The notes under the pieces are model-generated. The model was given only the letters and a program-made list of their open reading frames with translations, had not been told where the DNA came from and did no database searches. This document shows, piece by piece, positions 7,250 through 14,361 of a stretch of 21,885 bases of DNA. Both the position numbers and the translations under genes were made by a program. The DNA is taken from NCBI GenBank assembly GCA_964424715.1, contig CAYRJW010000024.1, positions 1-21,885 on the forward strand, given 5' to 3'. The stretch is from JAMHZE01 sp964424715 (lineage in GTDB: Bacteria; Pseudomonadota; Alphaproteobacteria; Rickettsiales; UBA8987). Position 1 is the stretch's first letter. Each line of letters opens with the position of its first letter.

Positions 7250-10147
7250 ATGGGCGAGAAATACATAAGCGTACATGGTGCAAAAGAACATAATCTTAAG
7301 AACATAAGCATAGATATTCCGAAGGAAAATCTGGTGGTCGTTACCGGGCTTTCGGGTTCTGGTAAATCGTCGCTGGCGTTTGATACGATATACGCCGAAG
7401 GGCAGCGCCGTTATGTGGAATCGCTTTCTGCTTACGCCCGCCAATTCCTTGAGATGCAGAACAAGCCGGATGTTGAATATATAACCGGACTTTCTCCCGC
7501 TATCGCGATAGACCAGCGCACAACCTCGAAGAATCCGCGCTCTACCGTGGCTACCATCACCGAGATATATGATTATATGCGCCTGCTATATGCGCGTATC
7601 GGTGTTCCATACTCCCCTGCAACCGGCCTGCCAATTGAAAAGCAAAGCGTCACGCAGATGACAGATAAAATTCTGGAGCTTCCGCAGGACACAAAAATAA
7701 ATCTTCTCGCACCGATAGTTCGCGGCGGCAAAGGTGAACACACCGCAGAATTGCTCAAACTCAAGAAGGATGGCTATTCCCGCGTGCGTATCGATGGCAC
7801 TACTTACAGCCTTGATGAGATACCGAAAATTGATAAGAACAAAAAGCATAACATGGAAGTCGTTGTCGATAGACTTCAGGTGAATGCTGATCTAGGCAAC
7901 CGTTTGCCGGCTTCTATTGAAACATCGCTGAACCTTTCAAAAGGTTTGCTGTATGTTGAAGTGGTTGATCTGCCTGCATCATACAAGCCTAAGAAAACTG
8001 ATAAGACTTATAAGAAAGGCGAGATATTAATTTTCTCCGAAAAATTCGCATGCCCTGTGTCCGGCTTCCAACTTAGCGAAATTGAGCCTCGCATGTTCTC
8101 GTTCAATAGCCCTTATGGCGCATGCACTGAATGTGATGGCCTTGGTATTGAAAGTTTCTACAACCCGGAACTTATTGTTCCGAACAAAACATTATCGCTG
8201 AATGAAGGTGCGGTTCTGCCTTGGGCAAATGCGCAGAATAAATCTTACAGGCAAACGCTACAGGCCCTTTCAAGGCATTTCAAATTCTCCCTTGATGATG
8301 CGTGGAGCGAACTTTCTAAAGATGTTCAGAAAGTAATATTACACGGCTCCGGCGAAGAGGAAATTACTTTTGAATTCGATGACGGCCTGCGCTCTACCAA
8401 GGTAACTCAGGTGTTTGAGGGTGTCATCCCGAACATGAAACGCCGCGTAGAGGAAGCTGATACAACACATCTCGCATCAGCGTTCGAGACATATCAGGGC
8501 ATCACAAAATGTAAGGCTTGCAGCGGTTATCGCCTGCGCCCGGAAACACTTTGCGTGAGAATTGCCGACCATCATATCGGTCAGGTCTCTGAAAAAACGA
8601 TCGAGAAATCCGTTGAATGGTTCAAGGAACTTCCTGCAAAACTCAACAAGACCCACAATCAGATCGCGGAAAGAGTTATAAAAGAAATTTCCCTGCGCCT
8701 AAGTTTCTTGCAGGATGTCGGCCTTGATTATCTTTCGCTTGATCGTAAATCCGGCTCGCTTTCCGGCGGTGAATCGCAGCGTATAAGGCTGGCCTCACAA
8801 ATAGGCTCCGGCCTTTCCGGCGTGCTGTATGTTCTGGATGAACCATCCATCGGCCTGCACCAGTGCGATAATGATAAACTTATAAGAACATTAAAAAGCC
8901 TGCGCGATCTTGGCAATACCGTTATAGTTGTTGAGCATGATGAAGATACGATGCGTCAGGCGGATTACCTCATTGATATCGGCCCAGGAGCTGGTGTTCA
9001 CGGTGGTCATGTAGTTGCTCAAGGCACACCTGATGAGGTTGCAAAGAATCCCAAATCCATCACCGGACAATATCTTTCCGGCGAGAAGGAAATTCCTATC
9101 AATACACGCCGCAAGCATGAGAAGGAACGCTACATCCGCCTGCGCGGCGCGAAAGCTAACAATCTGCAATCGGTCGATGTTGATATCCCGGTGCGTAAAT
9201 TCACTTCGGTCACCGGTGTTTCCGGTTCGGGCAAATCGTCGCTCGTGCTGCAAACCTTATACCGCGCGGCTAACAAGTTCGTGAATGGATTGTTCAAGAA
9301 AGTTCCGGGTGCGTATGAATCACTTTCCGGTCTGGAATATATTGATAAAGTAATTAAGATAGATCAGTCGCCAATCGGCAGAACGCCTCGCTCTAACCCG
9401 GTTACATATACCGGCGCGTTCAGCTTTATCCGCGATCTTTTCGTTGCATTGCCGGAATCTAAAACGCGTGGCTACAAGGCCGGGCGCTTCAGCTTCAACG
9501 TGAAAGGCGGCCGCTGCGAGACCTGTCAGGGCGATGGCATGCTGAAGATAGAAATGCACTTCCTGCCGGATGTTTATGTTCAGTGCGACAGCTGCAAAGG
9601 CAAACGCTATAACCGCGAAACGCTGGAGATAAAATATAAAGGCAAATCCATTTCCGATATTCTGGAAATGACGGTTGAGGAAGCCACTAAATTCTTCGAG
9701 AACCAGCCGCTTATCCATGAGAAACTGAAAGCGCTGAATGATGTTGGCGTCAGCTATATCTCACTAGGGCAAAGCGCTACAACCCTTTCCGGAGGCGAGG
9801 CCCAGCGTATAAAACTGGCGAAGGAACTTTCCCGCAAATCCACCGGGCGCACGCTTTACATACTTGATGAACCTACCACCGGCCTGCATACTCACGATAT
9901 CGCAAAACTGCTGAACGTGTTGCACAGACTTGTTGATGGTGGAAATACTGTTGTATGTATCGAGCATAATCTTGATGTGATAAAAACCTCTGACTGGGTG
10001 ATAGATGTAGGCCCGGGCGGCGGCTCGAAAGGCGGGCTGATAGTAGGTTTTGGCACCCCTGAAGATATCGCAAAACTTCCTGAATCCATGACCGGAAAAT
10101 ATCTAAAACGGATGCTGGATAAAAAAGGCAAGAAGAAAGCAGCATAA
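7250..10147 (+). CDS. uvrA: Excinuclease ABC subunit A
   Basis: The damage-recognising ATPase of nucleotide excision repair, which loads UvrB at bulky lesions. 965 aa, slightly above the usual 940. Two ABC modules are complete: Walker A GLSGSGKSS at 33-41 and GVSGSGKSS from 656; signatures LSGGESQR from 504 and LSGGEAQR from 846; Walker B VLDEPSIGLH and ILDEPTTGLH. The second zinc module is intact (C756-x2-C759 ... CDSC). The first reads C268-P-V-S271 ... C292-x2-C295, so its second cysteine is serine; I recall this variant as usual in alphaproteobacteria. The C-terminus ends in a Lys-rich tail (DKKGKKKAA). The start has only a weak AGAGA ribosome site. The PEBP gene follows closely. Confidence 0.98.
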   Translation: MGEKYISVHGAKEHNLKNISIDIPKENLVVVTGLSGSGKSSLAFDTIYAEGQRRYVESLSAYARQFLEMQNKPDVEYITGLSPAIAIDQRTTSKNPRSTVATITEIYDYMRLLYARIGVPYSPATGLPIEKQSVTQMTDKILELPQDTKINLLAPIVRGGKGEHTAELLKLKKDGYSRVRIDGTTYSLDEIPKIDKNKKHNMEVVVDRLQVNADLGNRLPASIETSLNLSKGLLYVEVVDLPASYKPKKTDKTYKKGEILIFSEKFACPVSGFQLSEIEPRMFSFNSPYGACTECDGLGIESFYNPELIVPNKTLSLNEGAVLPWANAQNKSYRQTLQALSRHFKFSLDDAWSELSKDVQKVILHGSGEEEITFEFDDGLRSTKVTQVFEGVIPNMKRRVEEADTTHLASAFETYQGITKCKACSGYRLRPETLCVRIADHHIGQVSEKTIEKSVEWFKELPAKLNKTHNQIAERVIKEISLRLSFLQDVGLDYLSLDRKSGSLSGGESQRIRLASQIGSGLSGVLYVLDEPSIGLHQCDNDKLIRTLKSLRDLGNTVIVVEHDEDTMRQADYLIDIGPGAGVHGGHVVAQGTPDEVAKNPKSITGQYLSGEKEIPINTRRKHEKERYIRLRGAKANNLQSVDVDIPVRKFTSVTGVSGSGKSSLVLQTLYRAANKFVNGLFKKVPGAYESLSGLEYIDKVIKIDQSPIGRTPRSNPVTYTGAFSFIRDLFVALPESKTRGYKAGRFSFNVKGGRCETCQGDGMLKIEMHFLPDVYVQCDSCKGKRYNRETLEIKYKGKSISDILEMTVEEATKFFENQPLIHEKLKALNDVGVSYISLGQSATTLSGGEAQRIKLAKELSRKSTGRTLYILDEPTTGLHTHDIAKLLNVLHRLVDGGNTVVCIEHNLDVIKTSDWVIDVGPGGGSKGGLIVGFGTPEDIAKLPESMTGKYLKRMLDKKGKKKAA

Positions 10148-10165
10148 TAAATTTCAGTGATAAAT

Positions 10166-10774
10166 ATGTATAAATTAAAATTCTTATTTATTTTATTCTG
10201 CGTCGCGTCATTGGCTGTTTCCGAGGATGTTCAGGCAGATAACAAGAAGACTTCATCACGCAGAACTGATTTTATTGATTTCACTCTTACCAGCACCAGC
10301 TTTGATAAAGGCGGGGTGATACCGAAAGGGCTTTTCTATAACGGCCTTACATGTAATGGCGAGAATCTATCCCCGCAGCTTAGCTGGAAAGGCGCGCCGG
10401 AAGGTACGCGTAGTTATGTTATAACCATGTTCGATATGGATGCGCCAACTGGCTCCGGCTGGTGGCACTGGGGAGTTTATAATATCCCGGCAGATGTGAA
10501 CTCGCTGGAAGAGGGCGCCAGCAAGACCAGCGGCAATAAAATGCCGTTCTTCGCAAAAGAGATATTCACCGATTACGGAACCACCGGCTATGGCGGCCCG
10601 GCTTGCCTTGCAGCGGATGAGAAACCGCATCGTTATGTGATAACGGTATATGCACTGAAGGCGGAATTCCTCGGTATCGACAATGCCAGCACTGCAACTG
10701 GTGCGATGCTTACTGCTACGCTGCGCGGCGATATCCTCGCAAAGGCGCAAATAACTGCGGTTTCTGGCAAGTAG
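10166..10774 (+). CDS. Secreted YbhB/YbcL-family (PEBP, Raf-kinase-inhibitor-like) protein
   Basis: 202 aa from the ATG at 10166; an in-frame GTG at 10157 is possible, but the ATG gives a cleaner signal peptide (MYKLKFLFILFCVASLAVSE, cleavage near DVQA). The mature part carries the bacterial PEBP signatures: LTCNGENLSPQLSWKGAPEG, DMDAPTGSGWWHWGVYNIP, YGGPAC and KPHRYVITVYALK. These bind small phosphate-like or phospholipid ligands; in bacteria the physiological role is unsettled. It is likely periplasmic. It starts 18 bases after uvrA's stop with no Shine-Dalgarno, probably by readthrough from uvrA. It ends one base before the stop of the convergent RluA gene. Confidence 0.9.
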   Translation: MYKLKFLFILFCVASLAVSEDVQADNKKTSSRRTDFIDFTLTSTSFDKGGVIPKGLFYNGLTCNGENLSPQLSWKGAPEGTRSYVITMFDMDAPTGSGWWHWGVYNIPADVNSLEEGASKTSGNKMPFFAKEIFTDYGTTGYGGPACLAADEKPHRYVITVYALKAEFLGIDNASTATGAMLTATLRGDILAKAQITAVSGK

Positions 10775-10775
10775 T

Positions 10776-11498
10776 TTATTTCATCCCCAATAATTTTAGT
10801 TTTTCCAGCATATGCTCCGGTGGCGGGGCTTCTATGAATATTGCGGGTTTGTTCTGGGATATTGGTATCTCAACGCTTCTGGCGTGGAGGTGGAGTTGTT
10901 CTTCCCCCTCAGATTCTATGGTTCCGGCTTTTATTATTTCGTCGTCGCGGCGGTGGTGGTTATAGAATGGGTCGCCGACTATAGGGCAGCCGAGATGCTT
11001 TAGGTGGATGCGGATCTGGTGGGTGCGGCCGGTCTGCGGGGCGGCTTCTATCCACGAGAGATTGGTGGCGGGGTCATAGCCGAGAAGTTTGTAATCGGTT
11101 ATGGATTCCTGGCCTTTTTCGTTATCTATCACGATGCGCCAGCCGCGCTTTGTGTTAACTTTCAGCAGGGCGGCGTTGATGGTGCCTTCCGGGTTTTCTG
11201 GTTTGCCGTGGCAGATGGCCCAGTATTTTTTCTTTATCTGGTTGGATGAAAATAATTTTCCGAGTTTTGCGAGGGCCTTGCGATGGCGGCCGAGTACAAG
11301 GCAGCCGCTGGTATCACGGTCTAGGCGGTGGGCGAGGGAGGGTGGATTGGGCAGGCCGAATTGCAGATGATTAAAATATTTTTCGATATAATCACCTCCG
11401 CTTGGGCCTTGGTGGCAGGCTATTCCGGCGGGTTTATCCAGCACGAGGATAAGTCCATCGCGGTAGAGTAGGAGGGAATTTATTTGTTGTTCGTTCAT
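10776..11498 (-). CDS. RluA-family 23S rRNA/tRNA pseudouridine synthase
   Basis: It isomerises uridine to pseudouridine in rRNA or tRNA. 240 aa from ATG 11498; the longer reading from GTG 11522 was refused because its first codons lie inside palindromic element C. The catalytic motif HRLDRDTSG is at 57-65, with Asp60 the nucleophile. Supporting motifs are VLDKPAGIACHQG near the N-terminus, KKKYWAICHG, TGRTHQIRIHLKHLGCPIVGDPFY and LHLHA. No N-terminal S4 domain is present, as in RluC/RluD, so the closer subfamily (RluA-, RluC- or TruC-like) is not certain. The leader is AT-rich without Shine-Dalgarno. Confidence 0.92.
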   Translation of the reverse strand: MNEQQINSLLLYRDGLILVLDKPAGIACHQGPSGGDYIEKYFNHLQFGLPNPPSLAHRLDRDTSGCLVLGRHRKALAKLGKLFSSNQIKKKYWAICHGKPENPEGTINAALLKVNTKRGWRIVIDNEKGQESITDYKLLGYDPATNLSWIEAAPQTGRTHQIRIHLKHLGCPIVGDPFYNHHRRDDEIIKAGTIESEGEEQLHLHARSVEIPISQNKPAIFIEAPPPEHMLEKLKLLGMK

Positions 11499-11508
11499 AT
11501 ATATTATT

Positions 11509-11633
11509 CTGTTTCCCCGCACTTGTTGCGGGGTCTAGTGGTTAACTTCTAAATATTAAGTAGAGGTTATAATTCAAATCATACACTTTAGCTAGTGGTA
11601 CCACTGGGCCCCGCAACAAGTGCGGGGAAACAG
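11509..11633. repeat. Palindromic repeat with nested hairpins, CCCCGCA type (element C)
   Basis: The 25 bases 11509-11533 are exactly complementary to 11609-11633, and five more pairs (AGTGG at 11537-11541 with CCACT at 11601-11605) follow after three mismatches. A 59-base spacer separates the arms. Each arm is itself a hairpin: CCCCGCA, five bases, TGCGGGG. It fills the space between the RluA gene and the terminase remnant. It resembles small non-coding mobile repeats (MITE-like); no transposase is present. Confidence 0.85.
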
Positions 11634-11637
11634 GGAG

Positions 11638-13007
11638 TTACAACATCCTAATCCTCGGTTCTATTATTTTTTTGGTTCGGGACCAGATTAGGAATTGGGT
11701 GAAGCTGTCGAGCTTTAGGGGGAAGAGGATCTTACCGGATTCGAGCATGGAGGAAACGGAAAGCAGGCGGGCGATCTTGTCGAGTTTGGGGTTTATAGAA
11801 ATTATGGGGAGCTTGGTTTCGGCACGGATATCCTGAATTATACTGCCGCCGCTGGCTTTATCTTCGATAAGTATATTATGGGGTTTCCATTTTTCGGCAT
11901 GCTGGATTATTTTTCTTTTTAGGGTCGGGAATTCCATTTTTTCGCGGAATACATCGAGTAAATAATAAGTGTTTTGCGTTTCACCCCATGTGGTACAGGC
12001 GGAATAATCGTTGTGAGTGCCGCCTTTTATAGCGGTATCCCAGCTTTGGGTGATGGACAGGAATTCTTCCGGGTGAGCATTATAGAATTTCAACCAGCTT
12101 TGTTTTATCAGGTCATTTTCTATCGGTAACGGGTTTTGAAGATACTTGGCGGAGAAGGTGAATGAACCTATATCCGATTCAATGTTTTTCAGGGCTTTTA
12201 TATCTTCTTTTTCCGCGTGAAGAACGGCATTTTTATAAAATTTCTGATCATCATTCTTTCTGAACGGTGAGGGGAAATATAGTTTTGTCTTTGCTATGGC
12301 TGGGATGGAAAGATATTCCCATGATTTATGGTTTTTTGCGAGCAGGTAGCCGGTGAGATCATCAGTATGCAGGCGTTGCATTATTAGTACCATTACGCCT
12401 TTTTTCTTGTCATCAAGGCGGCTGGCGAATACCTGATCATACCAGTTGAGGGTTTGCGTGCGCATGGTGATGCTGTTCATATGGGCGGGATTGTGCGGAT
12501 CATCGAGGATAAGGAAATTGCCGCCTTCACCGGTGAGTGTGCCGCCGACGGAAGTTGCTAGGCGGAAGCCGCGCTTGGTGGTGATGAATTTATCTTTCTG
12601 GTTATGGTCGGATACTATCTGTGTTTTTGGAAATATCTTTTGATACCACGGGGAATTTATTATCAGCCTTGTATCAAGCGAGTGTTTCGTTGCAAGTGCC
12701 TGAGAGTAACTGGCGGATATTATTCGCCGCGCCGGGTTCTGCCCCAAAAGCCAGGCAGGCCATGCCACGTTTACTGTAAGAGATTTTAAATATCGCGGCG
12801 GGATGTTGATTATAAGCCGTTTTATCTGGTTATTTTCGCATGCAAGCAGGTGCTCGGCAATAAGGTCTATATGCCAGTTATGCAGATATTCAGTCCGGGG
12901 TTCACGGTGGCGAATGATTTTCTTATGAACGCTTTAAGATCATTTAGGACGATCTGTTCTGAAAAATCTGCTCTGGCCTCTATATTTATTTCCGGTTTTA
13001 TTTCCAT
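11638..13007 (-). pseudogene. Phage terminase large subunit, broken by a single-base frameshift
   Basis: The packaging motor of tailed phages. Reading starts at ATG 13007 (GGAAG upstream) with MEIKPEINIEARADFSEQ and runs through FIRKSFATVNPG. At 12896-12894 the frame changes: VNPG continues as TEYLHNWHIDLIAEHLL only if one base is missing between the GG and ACT. The original frame stops after 46 codons. Restored, the protein is 456 aa, near family length. Motifs: Walker A-like PPRYLKS at 70-76, Walker B FLILDDPHN, and the C-terminal nuclease acids SWDTAIKGGTHNDYSA and ILIEDKASGGS. Taken alone, the downstream open frame (376 aa from GTG 12768) lacks the ATP-binding loop. No capsid, portal or tail genes are near. 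A real pseudogene and a sequencing error are both possible. Confidence 0.85.
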
Positions 13008-13014
13008 GTTTATT

Positions 13015-13102
13015 ACTTCCCAGCGGAGGCTGGGATCCATTGTTACCCAGAACTCCTGAACAATATTTGTGGTATAATGGTTCCCAGCCTCCGCTGGGAA
13101 GT
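13015..13102. repeat. Palindromic repeat with nested hairpins, CCCAGC type (element D)
   Basis: The 21 bases 13015-13035 are exactly complementary to 13082-13102, with partial matching for some bases inward. Each arm is also a hairpin: CCCAGC, GGAG, GCTGGG. It lies between the two phage-type genes, and its left edge supplies the GGAAG that may serve as ribosome site for the terminase. Confidence 0.85.
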
Positions 13103-13108
13103 GGTGTT

Positions 13109-13508
13109 TTATATTTTTCCTTCGTTATAGCGTTTCACATAATCTTCGATTATCTGCATATCCTCTTCTGGCAGAGTGGTGCGTTCTAATACTTCTTCCA
13201 GCTCCATGATATCAGCCTTGCTGAGATCGAGTCGCGCGGTCTCCTGTTCGAAGGGGATAAGTTTAAGGAGTAGGGTGGTGAGGCGGGTGAGGATGGTTGC
13301 TGCGGGCTCTTTGGTTCCGAAGAGGAGCTGATTGGTAACAGCCGGGTTAACAGCGGATGGGCTGGCGNNNNNNNNNNGTGAGGCTGTTACTGATCTCTTC
13401 CTCTAATTCATCCAGCATCATCTTTACCATGCGCCGGGCCTGAGCGAGAGCTTCCTTATGTTCTATGAAGAGGTTCTTGTAATATTCCTTGGCCGATATC
13501 TTTTCCAT
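13109..13508 (-). CDS. Small phage-type protein upstream of terminase, possible small terminase, interrupted by a gap
   Basis: The start is ATG 13508 with AGGA upstream. The N-terminal part reads MEKISAKEYYKNLFIEHKEA then LAQARRMVKMMLDELEEEI up to the gap (13368-13377); after it ASPSAVNPAVTNQLLFGTKE and a helical acidic end (DLSKADIMELEEVLERTTLP) to a stop at 13109. The gap flanks do not fit 10 bases in frame, so the gap length is probably arbitrary. The total is near 130 aa, all helical, no signal peptide. Its position directly upstream of a large terminase, on the same strand, suggests a small terminase subunit or partner; I do not recognise the family by sequence. Confidence 0.55.
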
Positions 13509-13539
13509 AAATAATTCCTGTTGGTTACTGGAATTATTT
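13509..13539 (-). promoter_or_regulatory. Inverted repeat over the ribosome site of the small phage gene
   Basis: AAATAATTCC (13509-13518) and GGAATTATTT (13530-13539) are perfect 10-bp arms with an 11-base loop, directly abutting the ATG at 13508. The arm nearest the gene contains the AGGA ribosome site, so folding would hide it. It could also be an operator for a dimeric regulator. Confidence 0.5.
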
Positions 13540-13584
13540 TACGATGGGATAAAAGAGGCCGGAAGGGGGGGTAAGTGAAAATTT

Positions 13585-14250
13585 TTATTTTATTTCTATA
13601 TGTTTCCTATAACTACTGAACAGGCTTTCCTGCTCGACTACGGTAGACAAGGATTTCTTAGCTTCTTCACATAAAGAGCTTATCTCTGTATGAATCAATG
13701 CATCGATACTCAATTTCTCATATACCGATAACATAAATGGCTTATCCATAGGGATATTATGATCATTAAACATCTTTAACATAGTATATGCTTTTGAATA
13801 GGATGCCGCTTTATCCATTTTACTAAGGTGGACCAATTTTCCCAGTTTCTCTACAGCATCAGAAACCATATTTTTCTGCTCATCGTTAACCGGGGGTTTT
13901 TCCTTTCCTACATGGCTTGTATCTTTAAAAAGACCTTTATGTAGAACGACAAGATGCATCAAAGGCTGTTTTACCATATTATAGTTTGTGAATGCCGAAA
14001 GACCCCACGGGCTTCCAGATAAGGCAGTCTCAAGAGAATCGCTGACCTTTGTTATGATGTCCCTGTCTATTAAGGCTTTTTTATCCGTAAGATTTTTTAT
14101 TTCATTGTGAGCCGGCAGATAGTCATTATTATATTCTTCGATCTTGCCGTTTATTTCCAGAAATTTTTTTAAGTTCTCAAATCCTGTAGAAATTTTATCA
14201 AGCAGCTCTTTCTGTTTTTCTGTAATCTCAGGTTTATTCTCTTCTGACAT
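13585..14250 (-). CDS. Hypothetical protein, 221 aa, family not recognised
   Basis: A complete frame from ATG 14250 (GGGG about 6 bases upstream). It opens with a charged helical stretch (MSEENKPEITEKQKELLDKI) that could form a coiled coil through residue 60. Residues about 75-105 are more hydrophobic (SPWGLSAFTNYNMVKQPLMH, then LVVLHKG) but not a clear membrane segment. The C-terminal half is helical (DAVEKLGKLVHLSKMDKAAS). No signal peptide. AT-rich, minus-strand and placed between the phage remnant and metE. It may be cargo that came with the phage or belong to the same class as the orphan genes at 2293, 6412 and 16937. Confidence 0.68.
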   Translation of the reverse strand: MSEENKPEITEKQKELLDKISTGFENLKKFLEINGKIEEYNNDYLPAHNEIKNLTDKKALIDRDIITKVSDSLETALSGSPWGLSAFTNYNMVKQPLMHLVVLHKGLFKDTSHVGKEKPPVNDEQKNMVSDAVEKLGKLVHLSKMDKAASYSKAYTMLKMFNDHNIPMDKPFMLSVYEKLSIDALIHTEISSLCEEAKKSLSTVVEQESLFSSYRKHIEIK

Positions 14251-14308
14251 CAGTTACCCCATTGGTTCAAGATGCTACAATCTATCATCATTTTTGAGAA
14301 AAAACAAT

Positions 14309-14339
14309 AAAAAAGGCCGGGGGAATTGCCCGGCCTTTT
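14309..14339. terminator. Strong rho-independent terminator after metE
   Basis: GGCCGGG (14315-14321) pairs exactly with CCCGGCC (14329-14335), extended by AAAA/TTTT, with a 7-base loop. On the minus strand it gives a T6 tract 23 bases after the metE stop. The symmetric A/T flanks mean it can also stop plus-strand transcription. Confidence 0.9.
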
Positions 14340-14361
14340 CTTTGCTATCTGGTTGAATTAA

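Noticed and set aside
11499..11522. Longer RluA start at GTG 11522
   Set aside because: Those codons are the arm of palindromic element C; the family begins close to the ATG at 11498.
11542..11558. CtrA-like box in element C's spacer
   Set aside because: The two TTAA tetramers are separated by ten bases, not seven.
11638..12768. A complete 376-aa terminase starting at GTG 12768
   Set aside because: Clear terminase sequence, including the PPRYLKS ATP-binding loop, continues upstream in frame to 12894 and, after one frameshift, to 13007.
11638..13508. Gene transfer agent cluster
   Set aside because: The ATP-binding loop (PPRYLKS) differs from that of the Rhodobacter-type agent as I know it, and no capsid or portal genes follow.
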